A stretch of DNA of 44,159 bases from Collinsella aerofaciens (GCF_901212495.1 NZ_CAAKNY010000052.1:1-44159); one strand, 5' to 3'; numbered from the stretch's first letter, positions 34,167 to 43,277 are shown. Notes: generated from the letters alone by a model not told the origin. Translations and numbers: made by a program.

Positions 34167-35843
34167 ATGGCTGATTCTATGTTCCACCAGCCCGTTATGG
34201 GTCGTCGCGCCTTTGTCGGCGGCACCCTTGCTGCGAGCTCCATGGCTTTTCTTGCCGCATGCGGCAAGAAGGGCGGCGACGCTTCCGGTTCTGAGTCCGG
34301 TTCGACGCTGAACTTCTACATCAACAACCCGGTCTGCATCGACCCCTACAACGTCCAGGAGGATCAGGGCACTCAGGTCGAGTACCAGCTGTTTGACGCT
34401 CTGACCGAGTACGACTTCGAGAAGGGCGAGATCGTCCCGCTGGCTTGCGAGTCCTTCGAGGCCAACGACGACGCCACCGAGTTCACCTTCAAGCTCAAGA
34501 AGGCCAAGTTCCATAACGGCGACGACGTCACCTCCAAGTCCTTCAAGCTTGGCTGGGAGCGTCTGGTCAACACCAAGTCGGCCATCGCTAAAGAGTATGG
34601 TCCTTCCGAGATCTCCTATCACCTTTCCATGGTCGAGGGCTATGACGATCTGGTCGCTGGCAATGCTACCGAGCTGACCGGTGTCACCTGCCCCGATGAT
34701 AAGACCCTCGTCGTTAAGTTGTCCTCTGCTTACGCCGATTTCCCCTACGTCGCCTCTCATCCGGCTCTGTCCCCGGTTCCCGAGTGCGCCGAGTCCGATG
34801 CCAAGTCGTTCTACCTCGCCCCGATCGGCAATGGTCCCTTCCAGATGGACGGCAAGTGGGAGGATGGTCAGGAGATCAACCTCAAGAAGTTCGACGATTA
34901 CTATGGCGACAAGGCCAAGATCGACGCCATCCACTTCCAGATCATCAAGGACGTTGAGACCGCTTACAAGGAGTTCCAGGCTGGCAACCTCGATGTCTGC
35001 GACGTTCCCGTTGCACAGATCGATGCCGCCAAGAAGGATCGTGGCGAGTCCAAGGATGGCTACACCATGGGTGACGGCCAGCATATGCTGCTCGGCGCCG
35101 CGCCTGCCACCTACTATCTGGCCTGCAACAACACGGCCGAGCCGTTCAACAACGCCGACCTGCGCAAGGGTATCTCCCTTGCTATCAACCGTGAGGCCAT
35201 CTGCAAGACCATCTTCAAGGGTACCCGCACCCCCGCCGACGGTATCGTTCCTCCGGGAATCGCCGGCTACAAAGAGGGCGCTTGGGAGTTTGCTGCCTAC
35301 GACGTCGACAAGGCTAAAGAGTACCTCGATAAAGTTGCTCCTGCTGGCGCCAATGGCGACCGTGGCATTAACGTGACCCTGTCCTACAATCAGGACGGTG
35401 GCCACAAGGAGATCATGGAGTCCATTATCGGCGACCTCGCCAAGGTTGGCATTAACGTTACTTCCGATACCCCCGAGTGGTCTGCCTTGCTCGAGCAGTA
35501 TTCGAACATGAACTATCAGTTTGGTCGTCTGGGTTGGACCGCTGACTATCCGATCATGGACAACTTCCTGTACCCGCTGTTCGACTCCGACTCTCTCGGT
35601 GGCGACAACAAATCCGGTTACAATAACCCCGCGTTTGATGCCAAGGTCAATGAGGCTCGCACTACCGTTGATGACAAGGAGCGTATCGCCAAGATGCAGG
35701 AGGCCGACGCAATGGTCTCCGCCGACTGCCCGGTCATCCCGGTGATGTTCTATACGCACACCCTCGCCGGCTCCGATCGCATCAAGCACCTCTATGTCGA
35801 TCCGCAGAAGCACGCCGATCTGAGTACCGCTGAGCTCGCCTAA
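34167..35843 (+). CDS. oppA: peptide ABC transporter substrate-binding lipoprotein (OppA-like)
   Basis: 558 aa. A family 5 binding protein. The N-terminus has twin arginines (GRRAFVGG, 12-19), a hydrophobic stretch and a lipobox LAAC with Cys32, so a Tat- or Sec-exported lipoprotein. The body resembles OppA (KLKKAKFHNGDDVTSKSFKLGWERL; the PADGIVPPGIAGY region; GRLGWTADYPIMDNFL). OppA binds oligopeptides of 2-5 residues with little side-chain preference. AAGGAGG (34156-34162) precedes the ATG. High C-ending codon bias suggests high expression. A hairpin separates it from the permease genes. Confidence 0.92.
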   Translation: MADSMFHQPVMGRRAFVGGTLAASSMAFLAACGKKGGDASGSESGSTLNFYINNPVCIDPYNVQEDQGTQVEYQLFDALTEYDFEKGEIVPLACESFEANDDATEFTFKLKKAKFHNGDDVTSKSFKLGWERLVNTKSAIAKEYGPSEISYHLSMVEGYDDLVAGNATELTGVTCPDDKTLVVKLSSAYADFPYVASHPALSPVPECAESDAKSFYLAPIGNGPFQMDGKWEDGQEINLKKFDDYYGDKAKIDAIHFQIIKDVETAYKEFQAGNLDVCDVPVAQIDAAKKDRGESKDGYTMGDGQHMLLGAAPATYYLACNNTAEPFNNADLRKGISLAINREAICKTIFKGTRTPADGIVPPGIAGYKEGAWEFAAYDVDKAKEYLDKVAPAGANGDRGINVTLSYNQDGGHKEIMESIIGDLAKVGINVTSDTPEWSALLEQYSNMNYQFGRLGWTADYPIMDNFLYPLFDSDSLGGDNKSGYNNPAFDAKVNEARTTVDDKERIAKMQEADAMVSADCPVIPVMFYTHTLAGSDRIKHLYVDPQKHADLSTAELA

Positions 35844-35857
35844 GGGTTTTGCAGCTT

Positions 35858-35891
35858 CCATGATGGTCAAGTTTTTACGTAGACCTCATGG
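35858..35891 (+). other. hairpin after oppA
   Basis: CCATGA-t-GGTC (35858-35868) pairs with GACC-TCATGG (35882-35891) with a bulged T: ten pairs around a 13-nt loop. No T-run follows. It may protect the oppA mRNA 3' end. Confidence 0.45.
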
Positions 35892-35940
35892 GAAACATAC
35901 AGTTCTCCCTAACCTAGGGTAGACTGGCTTGTGGTAATTT

Positions 35941-35975
35941 TGGGATGCCGGTCTGGCGATCGGCATCCCATTTAG
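35941..35975 (+). terminator. intra-operon terminator between oppA and oppB
   Basis: A perfect 10-bp stem (TGGGATGCCG 35941-35950 with CGGCATCCCA 35961-35970), loop of 10, followed by TTTAGGTTAA. Its place mirrors the hairpin after satA and would keep binding protein above permease level. Confidence 0.65.
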
Positions 35976-36000
35976 GTTAATCCCTAGATAGGGGAGTGGT

Positions 36001-37038
36001 ATGGGTAAGTACATCGTTAAACGTGTGCTTCAGTTCATCCCGGTATTTTTGGGCGTTACGCTGATTCTGTTCGCCCTCCAGAATATCGTGCCGGGAGATC
36101 CGATCAAGCTGATCGGTGGAGACAAGGCTCTGTCCCCCGAGGTGGAGCTTCAGCTTCGCGTCCGCTATCACCTGGTCCAGTCGGACGAGGACGGCAACGC
36201 GATCCTTGACGAGAACGGCGACCCCGTTCAAACGTCGCTCGTGGACCGTTACTTGTATTACATGAACGGCCTGCTTCATGGCGATTTGGGCAATTCGTAT
36301 CAGCGCAAGCTGCCGGTTACGGAAATCTTTGCCCAGAAGTATCCGTATACGATCAAACTTGCCGCGTGCGCCATCGTACTCGAGGCAATCATGGGTATCG
36401 GTGCGGGTATCATTTCGGCGGTAAAGCGTTATTCCTTCTGGGATATTTTGGTAACGCTCACCACGTCGATCCTCGTTGCCGTCCCGGCCTTCTGGCTCGG
36501 TATGTTGCTGCAGCTGTTCTTTGGCGTCGTGCTCAAGGACGCCACGGGCGGTGCGTTCTCCATGCCGATCTCGGGTGCCGGCGGTGCCAGCTCTCAGTAT
36601 CAAGATTGGATGCACTATGTGCTTCCGACCATTACGCTGGCTTCGGTTTCGACCGCCTATGCCGCCCGCATTATGCGCTCGCAGCTGCTCGACGTCATGA
36701 ACCAGGATTACATCCGTACGGCAAAGGCCAAGGGACTCTCCAATCGCGCGATCATCATCAAGCATGCGCTTAAGAATGCACTCATCCCGGTCGTTACCTA
36801 TATTGGTGTCGACTTTGGCGCCATGCTTTCGGGCGCCATCCTGACCGAGACGGTCTTTAACTGGCCCGGCATCGGTTTTGAGGTCTACCGCGCTATCAGC
36901 ATGCGCGACTGGCCCGTCGTGATGGGCGGCGTTACGCTCATCGTCGTCGTCGTTATGGTGATTAACCTGCTCGTCGACATCAGCTATGCATTCCTCGACC
37001 CGCGCATCCGCCTTGGCGGTCCGTCGGATAAGGCCTAA
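36001..37038 (+). CDS. oppB: oligopeptide ABC transporter permease OppB
   Basis: 345 aa. Membrane subunit with the OppB/DppB start (IPVFLGVTLILFALQNIVPGDP), about six helices and the EAA loop (TAKAKGLSNRAIIIKHALKN) that docks to the ATPases. A polar insert of about 25 residues follows the first helix. ATG at 36001 follows GGGGAG (35991-35996). 14 nt separate it from oppC. Confidence 0.94.
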   Translation: MGKYIVKRVLQFIPVFLGVTLILFALQNIVPGDPIKLIGGDKALSPEVELQLRVRYHLVQSDEDGNAILDENGDPVQTSLVDRYLYYMNGLLHGDLGNSYQRKLPVTEIFAQKYPYTIKLAACAIVLEAIMGIGAGIISAVKRYSFWDILVTLTTSILVAVPAFWLGMLLQLFFGVVLKDATGGAFSMPISGAGGASSQYQDWMHYVLPTITLASVSTAYAARIMRSQLLDVMNQDYIRTAKAKGLSNRAIIIKHALKNALIPVVTYIGVDFGAMLSGAILTETVFNWPGIGFEVYRAISMRDWPVVMGGVTLIVVVVMVINLLVDISYAFLDPRIRLGGPSDKA

Positions 37039-37052
37039 GGGAGGTACGTCTC

Positions 37053-37988
37053 ATGCAGGAAACTGATTCTCAGTCTCAGGAGCAGGCTACCGCCACCGAG
37101 GCCGCGTCTGCTCCCGCTAAGTCCCGCACACTGTGGGGTGACGCTTTCAAGCGTCTTCGTAAGAACAAGCTCGCCGTCATCGGCGTCTGTTGGATCGTCA
37201 TCGTCGTTCTCATTGCGCTGACTGCCGATCTGTGGGCCCAGCCTTGGCTCGGTTCTCCGACTGCCTCCGACTCGACCACCATGGCGAAGACGGCGCTTAT
37301 GGCTCCGTGTGCCGAGCATCCGTTTGGCACCGACGCTCTTGGCCGCGACATTTTGGTCCGTGTTATCTACGGTGCACGCGTTTCGCTTTCCGTCGGTATT
37401 ATGGCGACTGCCATCTCGACGGTCATCGGTCTAGTCATGGGCGCCCTCGCCGGTTTCTACGGCGGCATCTGGGATACGATCATCATGCGCTGTGCGGACA
37501 TCTTCCTGGCGTTCCCGTACGTGCTGTTCGTCGTCGCCATGATCGCCGTCATCGGCCGTGGCCTTCAGAACGTCTTTATCGCCATCGGTATTCTCGGCTG
37601 GCCTTCGATTGCGCGTGTCTTCCGCTCTGCAATTTTGACGGTCAAGGAAAACGACTATGTTGACGCTGCGCGCGCGATGGGTGCATCTGATGCTCGTATT
37701 GTCGTGCGTCACATCTTCCCGAACTCCGTTGCCTCCATCGTGGTCTACGCGACCATGAATATCGGTGGTGCCATTCTGACCGAGTCCGCTCTGTCCTACC
37801 TTGGGATGGGCGTTATTCCGCCTACGCCTTCTTGGGGCTCGATGATTCAGGACGGTCAGCAATATCTGATGACCGCCCCCTGGATGATGATCATGCCCGG
37901 TCTGGCAATTCTTACGACGGTGCTCGCCTTCACCCTGCTGGGTGACGGTCTGCGCGACGCCCTCGACGTCAAGATGAAGGACGCATAA
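37053..37988 (+). CDS. oppC: oligopeptide ABC transporter permease OppC
   Basis: 311 aa. A Gln/Ser/Ala-rich cytoplasmic N-terminus, first helix near residue 45, the HPFGTDALGRDILVRVIYGARVS block and the EAA loop (AARAMGASDARIVVRHIFPN). It pairs with OppB to form the pore. Ribosome site GGGAGG (37039-37044). oppD starts 2 nt after the stop. Confidence 0.94.
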   Translation: MQETDSQSQEQATATEAASAPAKSRTLWGDAFKRLRKNKLAVIGVCWIVIVVLIALTADLWAQPWLGSPTASDSTTMAKTALMAPCAEHPFGTDALGRDILVRVIYGARVSLSVGIMATAISTVIGLVMGALAGFYGGIWDTIIMRCADIFLAFPYVLFVVAMIAVIGRGLQNVFIAIGILGWPSIARVFRSAILTVKENDYVDAARAMGASDARIVVRHIFPNSVASIVVYATMNIGGAILTESALSYLGMGVIPPTPSWGSMIQDGQQYLMTAPWMMIMPGLAILTTVLAFTLLGDGLRDALDVKMKDA

Positions 37989-37990
37989 GG

Positions 37991-39082
37991 ATGAAGAAGA
38001 ACAAGAACTATGTGGACCTGAAGGACCAGCCGGTTCCCGAGGGCCAGCATCTGCTCGAGGTCGATGACCTTAAGATGTATTTTCATACCGAGGATGGCGT
38101 CGTTCGCGCTGTCGACGGTGTGTCCTACACGCTCGATCGCGGCGAGACCCTTGGTGTCGTCGGTGAGTCCGGCTCCGGTAAGTCCGTGACCGCCATGACC
38201 ATCATGGGCCTTATCTCGATGCCTCCGGGAAAGATCGAGGGCGGTGACGTTCGCTATCGCGGTCGCTCCATCCTCGAGATGACCGAGGAAGAGATGCAGC
38301 ACATTCGCGGCAACGATATCGCGATGATCTTCCAGGATCCTATGACCTCCTTGAACCCGGTCTATAAGATCGGCAAGCAGGTAGGCGAGGGCCTTCGTCT
38401 GCACCGTGGCTACTCCAAGCAGGAGGCACTCAAGCGCGCCACCGAGCTTTTGGAACTCGTTGGCATTCCTGAGCCCGAGAAGCGCGTCAATGAGTATCCG
38501 CACCAGTTCTCTGGTGGCATGCGTCAGCGTGTCATGATCGCCATGGCCCTTGCCTGCGACCCCGATATTCTGATTGCCGACGAACCCACGACTGCTCTGG
38601 ACGTTACCATTCAGGCTCAGATTATTGAGCTTATGCAGGAAATGCAGAAGAAGAACGGCAACGCCATCATCATGATTACCCATGACCTGGGCGTTGTCGC
38701 CGATATGGCCGACAAGATCATGGTTATGTACGCCGGCCGTCCCGTCGAGTTCGGTACTGCTGAGGAAATCTTCTACGAGAGCCGCCATCCCTACACCTGG
38801 GGCCTTATCCGCTCCATCCCGGAGCAGGCTATCGATGAGAAGAAGCCGCTGACGCCGATTCACGGCAACCCGCCTTCGCTCATGAACCTGCCCGAGGGCT
38901 GCGTGTTCTCGCCTCGTTGTCCCTATGCGACCGATAAGTGCCGCAAGCAGCGCCCCGAGCGTGTTGTCATCGAATCCGGTCACTATTCTGCGTGCCACTA
39001 CGCCGGCGACCCCGAGTTCCTCAAGAACGCTCCTGAGACGTCCCGTACGCGCAGGGATTTCAAGAAGGGAGGCGAGGCGTAA
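37991..39082 (+). CDS. oppD: oligopeptide ABC transporter ATP-binding protein OppD
   Basis: 363 aa. Walker A GESGSGKSVTAM, signature FSGGMRQRVMIAMAL, Walker B ILIADEPTTALD, switch histidine MITHD. The C-terminal tail has the Opp/Dpp cysteine motif CVFSPRCPYATDKC, which in related ATPases binds an Fe-S cluster or metal. The start is ATG at 37991 with AAGGA just before it; oppF abuts its stop. Confidence 0.95.
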   Translation: MKKNKNYVDLKDQPVPEGQHLLEVDDLKMYFHTEDGVVRAVDGVSYTLDRGETLGVVGESGSGKSVTAMTIMGLISMPPGKIEGGDVRYRGRSILEMTEEEMQHIRGNDIAMIFQDPMTSLNPVYKIGKQVGEGLRLHRGYSKQEALKRATELLELVGIPEPEKRVNEYPHQFSGGMRQRVMIAMALACDPDILIADEPTTALDVTIQAQIIELMQEMQKKNGNAIIMITHDLGVVADMADKIMVMYAGRPVEFGTAEEIFYESRHPYTWGLIRSIPEQAIDEKKPLTPIHGNPPSLMNLPEGCVFSPRCPYATDKCRKQRPERVVIESGHYSACHYAGDPEFLKNAPETSRTRRDFKKGGEA

Positions 39083-40111
39083 ATGGCAGACAAAAACACG
39101 CGCACTCCGCTGCTGAAGGTCGAGCACCTCTCTAAGGAGTTCCCTGCAGAGTCCGGCATGTTCGCCAAGCGTTTTTCCAAGCGCGTCGTCTCTGCTGTAA
39201 ATGACATCTCTTTTGAGATTTATCCTGGCGAGACCTTTGGTCTGGTTGGCGAGTCTGGTTGCGGCAAGTCCACGACGGGCCGCACCATCATGCGCTTGAC
39301 CAAGCCGACCGCTGGTAAGGTGTTCTTCCAGGGCAAAGATGTTGCCGAGATGAGCAAGCACGAGATCAAGGACATGCGTCGTGAGATGCAGTTTATCTTC
39401 CAGGATCCTTATGCTTCGCTCAACCCTCGTATGACTATCGGCGAGATCGTCTCCGAGCCCATGACCATCCACGGCGTGGGAACCAAGGAGGAGCGCATTG
39501 AGCGTGTCCGCGAGCTTCTCGACGTTGTCGGACTGAACCCCGAGCACATCAACCGCTATCCTCATGAGTTCTCTGGCGGTCAGCGTCAGCGTGTCGGCAT
39601 TGCCCGCGCATTTGCGCTGAAGCCCAAGCTGATTATCTGCGACGAGCCGGTTTCCGCTCTGGATGTATCCATTCAGGCCCAGGTTTTAAACCTGCTCAAG
39701 GAGCTCCAGGACAAGTTTGGCACGGCGTATTTGTTTATCGCCCACGACTTGTCCGTCGTGCAGCATATCTCCGATCGCGTTGCCGTCATGTATCTGGGTA
39801 AGATGGTCGAGGTCTCGGACTGGAAGACGCTCTACAGCGAGCCTCACCATCCGTACACGCAGTCGCTGCTGTCTGCCGTGCCGGTTCCCGATCCCGATAT
39901 CCAGAAGACCCGTAAGCGCATCATTCTCGCTGGCGATCCGCCGTCGCCGCTGGATCCGCCGACCGGCTGCCGTTTCCACACGCGCTGCCCGATCGCGCAG
40001 GGTATCTGCTCCGAGAAGCTTCCCGAGTTTAAGGAAGTTGCCCCGGGCCACTGCTGCGCGTGCCACTTCGCGGAGCCGTTCCCGATCAAGGAATCGCACA
40101 TCGACCTGTAG
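39083..40111 (+). CDS. oppF: oligopeptide ABC transporter ATP-binding protein OppF
   Basis: 342 aa. Walker A GESGCGKSTTGRT, signature FSGGQRQRVGIARAF, Walker B LIICDEPVSALD, switch histidine FIAHD. The C-terminal tail again has the cysteine motif CRFHTRCPIAQGIC, and a further CCACH. With OppD it drives import. ATG at 39083 directly follows the oppD stop; GGGAGG in the end of oppD is its ribosome site. No T-rich terminator follows; instead a palindromic element begins 17 nt later. Confidence 0.95.
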   Translation: MADKNTRTPLLKVEHLSKEFPAESGMFAKRFSKRVVSAVNDISFEIYPGETFGLVGESGCGKSTTGRTIMRLTKPTAGKVFFQGKDVAEMSKHEIKDMRREMQFIFQDPYASLNPRMTIGEIVSEPMTIHGVGTKEERIERVRELLDVVGLNPEHINRYPHEFSGGQRQRVGIARAFALKPKLIICDEPVSALDVSIQAQVLNLLKELQDKFGTAYLFIAHDLSVVQHISDRVAVMYLGKMVEVSDWKTLYSEPHHPYTQSLLSAVPVPDPDIQKTRKRIILAGDPPSPLDPPTGCRFHTRCPIAQGICSEKLPEFKEVAPGHCCACHFAEPFPIKESHIDL

Positions 40112-40127
40112 TCGGTTGTTCTCGTCC

Positions 40128-40252
40128 GGGCCCGCCCTGGTGTTACTTTTCAGAACGTCCTCGGACATGTCGGAAGCCCCGCTGCGCGCTACGCGCTGCG
40201 GGGCTTCCTCCGTCCTGCGGGATGTTCTGAAAAGTAACACCAGCGCGGGCCC
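40128..40252. repeat. 125-nt palindromic element after oppF
   Basis: The 29-nt arms (40128-40156 and 40224-40252) are complementary at 28 of 29 positions. The centre has a 10-bp hairpin (40173-40182 with 40198-40207) topped by GCGCG/CGCGC. The whole can fold into one long cruciform or RNA hairpin. It might act as a bidirectional end signal for the opp operon. Confidence 0.9.
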
Positions 40253-40318
40253 TACGTTAACGCGGCAGTGGGGAGTGTGATTCCTTGATCGCTCACTTAA
40301 TCTAAATAGAAATTGAGC

Positions 40319-40344
40319 GAGGCCGGAGCTTTCGCTCCGGCCTC
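40319..40344. repeat. GC-rich hairpin 1
   Basis: A perfect 11-bp stem (40319-40329 with 40334-40344) with loop TTTC. No T-run follows on the plus strand. Confidence 0.7.
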
Positions 40345-40354
40345 CCCATATAAG

Positions 40355-40373
40355 GGCTCGGCAAAGCCGAGCC
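40355..40373. repeat. GC-rich hairpin 2
   Basis: A perfect 8-bp stem GGCTCGGC/GCCGAGCC (40355-40362 with 40366-40373) with loop AAA, 10 nt after hairpin 1. Confidence 0.65.
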
Positions 40374-40433
40374 ACTAAATTCTTGTCAGCCCCAGAATAT
40401 GTTTAGGAACTATGCCTGGAGTACGTGCCCCTA

Positions 40434-40558
40434 GGGCAGGAATGAGGTTGCTTTCCAACGCATTCCGCAGGGGGCGGCATTATTTTGTAGCGCGAAGCGC
40501 GGATCAAAATAATGCTGCATGCCCGAGGACGCGTTGGAAAGCAACCTCATTCCTGCCC
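40434..40558. repeat. 125-nt palindromic element before tRNA-Leu
   Basis: The 28-nt arms (40434-40461 and 40531-40558) are perfectly complementary. The centre holds an 11-bp AT-rich stem (40477-40487 with 40505-40515) with a GCGC-GAA-GCGC tip. Same total length as the element at 40128-40252. Confidence 0.92.
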
Positions 40559-40595
40559 GAACAGGTCAGTCTACCTGCGCATTTACAAATTCGTA

Positions 40596-40645
40596 AACTT
40601 TTTTGAAAAAAGTGCTTGCACAGTTCTCGAATCATAGGTTATTAT
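40596..40645 (+). promoter_or_regulatory. tRNA-Leu promoter with palindromic upstream motif
   Basis: TTGCAC (40616-40621) and TATTAT (40640-40645) are 18 nt apart. Immediately upstream lies AACTTTTTTGAAAAAAGT (40596-40613), found again unchanged ahead of the tRNA at the right edge. It could work as an A/T-rich UP element. Confidence 0.7.
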
Positions 40646-40701
40646 CTACCTCGTTGAACGCGCGGGTCCAACAGAACGAATCGCGATCAACAACATAGCA
40701 T

Positions 40702-40791
40702 GTCGGAGTGGCGGAATTGGCAGACGCGCTAGCTTGAGGTGCTAGTGACCGCTTTTTGGTCATGCGGGTTCAAGTCCCGCCTCCGACACCA
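40702..40791 (+). tRNA. tRNA-Leu (GAG)
   Basis: Acceptor stem GTCGGAG (40702-40708) pairs with CTCCGAC (40781-40787), with ACCA encoded at 40788-40791. The anticodon stem CTAGC/GCTAG encloses TTGAGGT, giving anticodon GAG. The long variable arm (GTGACCGCTTTTTGGTCAT region) is typical of class II tRNAs. T-arm GCGGGTTCAAGTCCCGC is intact. Confidence 0.96.
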
Positions 40792-40801
40792 TCGCATTTG
40801 A

Positions 40802-40824
40802 AAAGCCTCTTTGGAGGTTTTTTT
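40802..40824 (+). terminator. tRNA-Leu terminator
   Basis: AAAGCCTC (40802-40809) pairs with GAGGTTTT (40814-40821), one G-U pair, loop TTTG, followed by T's. Confidence 0.75.
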
Positions 40825-40850
40825 GTTACCGATAGACGGTGAGGTTCACG

Positions 40851-43196
40851 ATGGAAACGCTTGAGCGCAACGAGTGGGCAGACGTTGCCCAATTGGTCGA
40901 GATTACGAGCGATGCTGTCATTGTCTGTGAGCTTGACGGAACCATTTTGCATGTAAATAATCGTTTGCTCGACTTGATGTGCGAGGAGCGTTCCGATGTG
41001 ATCAACGGAGATGTTAAAGACCTCCTGTACTCGTCGGCATTTGAACGCGCGGCAGCGCATCGTCTTCCTTTTGAGATCAATGGAACAAAGAGCGAGTTGA
41101 TGCTCAAGCTGAGTGACGGCTCATTTATTCCCGTCCTGGTGTGTGCCGGCTCGGTTACACCGTCTCGCATCTTTGGCCGCCGTGCACCGCGTGTTCTGGT
41201 GGCGCTCCATAGCATCGAAGAACAGTATTCGCACGACCGCCAGCTCAAGCGTGCACTTTCGGAACTGAGAGTGGCGAATAAGCGCCTCTCGGGCACGCTC
41301 TCGGTCATTATGAGCACGGTGGGCTCCGATGAGCTGCCTAGTTTGTTAGATACCGTTTTGAACCAGCTTGTAGGAACCCTCGATGCCTCGGGCGCTGCCA
41401 TTTATTTTTCTGAGAGCGGCGGTTTTAAGCTTCGCGGTGTTTCCAAGGAGCTGCATGGCAGCTACCTGCCCGAGTTTCTGCCGTATGGCGCTGGCATTCC
41501 GACGTATGTTCTTCGCGAGTCGCGTGCCTGTCGCTTGTCGATTCAACAGGACCTCGAGGGCGATAGGGCCGCCTCCGGTATGTTCATGGACCTGGACAAT
41601 CGTTCTAAGCACCTGTTGCGCGTGCAGGATATGCCTCCGTACCGCAGCGAGATCTGTCTTCCCGTTTTTTACGGTACGCAGATCCTTGGCGTGCTGGAAG
41701 TTGGTTGGAAACGCCCCCAGGCACCGCTCGCCTATGACGTTAATGTGCTCGAGGTTATTTGCGATTACCTGTCTATCCAGCTGGTCGGCATGGCATCGAG
41801 CCTTCGCTCTCGTCGCACGGCCGAGCTTGGCCGCTCGCTCAATGTCTTGCGTGATGAGTTGTTTACCTTTCTAGACGATCCCGCCGCGGCTACCCAGGCG
41901 GTATCGTCCGAGATCTGCAATATGCTCAACTGCCATTTTTGTCCTGTTGAGTATGACGCCAGTCTGGATTCCTACGTCATAGATTTTGAAGGCGGCAGTC
42001 GCGTTGCTTTGCCGGACGATCCCGAGAAGCTTTTCTTTTCCACGATGGCGCCAGCGGCACGTCTGGGGGCTGGCCCTGATGGCTTTGAGGCATCTGTTTT
42101 GGGCGGCACGAGTGCCGAGGACCTTAAACACGTCCGTATAACGCGCGTTGACGAATCGATGCCTATGGGAGGCTGGCTTAGGGCACATGGCCTGCCTTGT
42201 CAAGGTCTCTACGTCGACACCGGCATCGAGGCGGGGCGCCCGCGCTCTGAGGGTGATGGCAAGCACAGTAACGACGCGATTGTTCCTGCTTCCGTTGCGA
42301 AGAGGCCGACGACGCGCGCCTTGCTGCTCCGTGATGGTAGCCAAGAGCCGATTGATGACCTTGAATACGACTACTTGGTGCACTTGGCGCATGACTTTGA
42401 ACTGATCTACGAAGGAGAATCTCAAAAGCGCGAGGAGTGCCATATCGCTCAGACCCTCCAGATCGGCATGAGAAATTCCCTGGGGGATGTTCCGGGTATC
42501 GCAACCGATTCGGTGTACCTGTCGGCCACGAACTCGGCGTTGGTCGGCGGCGATTTCTATACGCTCATCCGTCTTCCCGACGATTGCGCCGTCATGATTC
42601 TGGGTGATGTGTCTGGCAAGGGCATTGAGGCCGCATCGATGTCCGCGCTCGTCAAGACGGCCCTGACGGCCTATGCCTGGGAGGGCGCTGGACCGACCCG
42701 CATGGCACGCTCCCTTAACAGCATGCTCATGGGCTTTTCGAGGGTCGAGACGTTTGTGACGGCGTTTATCGCCAAGATCGATCTTAAAGCGGGTCGCGCT
42801 ACCTATTGCTCTGCGGGACATCCTCCCACTATGGTCATTAGGCCGTCGTCGACGCCGCTTGGTGGCGGCGAGACCTGCGGGGGAGAAGTGGAGCTCCTTG
42901 GGTGCCAATCGGGCGTGATCGGTGCCTTTGAGAGCATGGTGTACGAGACAGGCGTGTTTACGTTCGCCCCCGGTGACATGCTCTTCATGTATACGGATGG
43001 AACGATTGAGGCCCGCGACCGCACCGGAGCGTTCTTTGGCGAGCAGCGCTTGCGTGATCTTCTGCTTTCTGTTTCGGGGGAGGGCGTGTCGGGCATTTGC
43101 GGCAAGGTCTTGGGCGAGCTTGACCGATTTACCGAATCGGCGCTGGACGATGACATCGCGCTGGTCTCCCTTGAGTTTTTACGAGGTCGATTGTAG
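40851..43196 (+). CDS. PAS-GAF-PP2C serine phosphatase (RsbU/SpoIIE type)
   Basis: 781 aa, no membrane segments. Order: a PAS-like sensor (about residues 8-115, VEITSDAVIVCELDGTILHVNN), a short coiled coil (~125-150), a GAF-like domain (~155-320), a less recognisable middle part, and a SpoIIE-type PP2C phosphatase (~540-780). Metal-binding motifs of the phosphatase are seen: GGDFY near 566, GDVSGKG, YCSAGHPP, MYTDGTIEA and DDDIAL near 765. Such proteins dephosphorylate STAS antagonists in partner-switching cascades. The downstream gene encodes a STAS/HATPase fusion, its likely substrate. ATG at 40851 follows GGTGAGG; a GTG at 40839 is an alternative. The signal sensed is not known. Confidence 0.88.
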   Translation: METLERNEWADVAQLVEITSDAVIVCELDGTILHVNNRLLDLMCEERSDVINGDVKDLLYSSAFERAAAHRLPFEINGTKSELMLKLSDGSFIPVLVCAGSVTPSRIFGRRAPRVLVALHSIEEQYSHDRQLKRALSELRVANKRLSGTLSVIMSTVGSDELPSLLDTVLNQLVGTLDASGAAIYFSESGGFKLRGVSKELHGSYLPEFLPYGAGIPTYVLRESRACRLSIQQDLEGDRAASGMFMDLDNRSKHLLRVQDMPPYRSEICLPVFYGTQILGVLEVGWKRPQAPLAYDVNVLEVICDYLSIQLVGMASSLRSRRTAELGRSLNVLRDELFTFLDDPAAATQAVSSEICNMLNCHFCPVEYDASLDSYVIDFEGGSRVALPDDPEKLFFSTMAPAARLGAGPDGFEASVLGGTSAEDLKHVRITRVDESMPMGGWLRAHGLPCQGLYVDTGIEAGRPRSEGDGKHSNDAIVPASVAKRPTTRALLLRDGSQEPIDDLEYDYLVHLAHDFELIYEGESQKREECHIAQTLQIGMRNSLGDVPGIATDSVYLSATNSALVGGDFYTLIRLPDDCAVMILGDVSGKGIEAASMSALVKTALTAYAWEGAGPTRMARSLNSMLMGFSRVETFVTAFIAKIDLKAGRATYCSAGHPPTMVIRPSSTPLGGGETCGGEVELLGCQSGVIGAFESMVYETGVFTFAPGDMLFMYTDGTIEARDRTGAFFGEQRLRDLLLSVSGEGVSGICGKVLGELDRFTESALDDDIALVSLEFLRGRL

Positions 43197-43277
43197 GCCG
43201 CGGCGTTTGATGGGCAAAATCTGCGCAGTTGCAGATACGTATGCATCGAGCGAGCTCTTTTGGGGAACCATGGTCGT

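Larger units (their letters stand above)
40112..40701. other. 590-nt gene-free region rich in inverted repeats
   Basis: No credible coding frame. It holds two 125-nt palindromic elements, two smaller hairpins in tandem between them, and the promoter of the tRNA gene at its right end. Confidence 0.85.

Noticed and set aside
34146..35870. A 574-codon antisense frame over oppA
   Set aside because: Shadow frame; oppA has a ribosome site, lipobox and family motifs.
37856..39565. A 569-codon antisense frame over oppD and oppF
   Set aside because: Shadow frame; both ATPase genes are intact on the plus strand.
40434..40558. CRISPR or insertion sequence at the palindromic element
   Set aside because: There are no direct repeats with spacers, no transposase gene and no clear target duplication.
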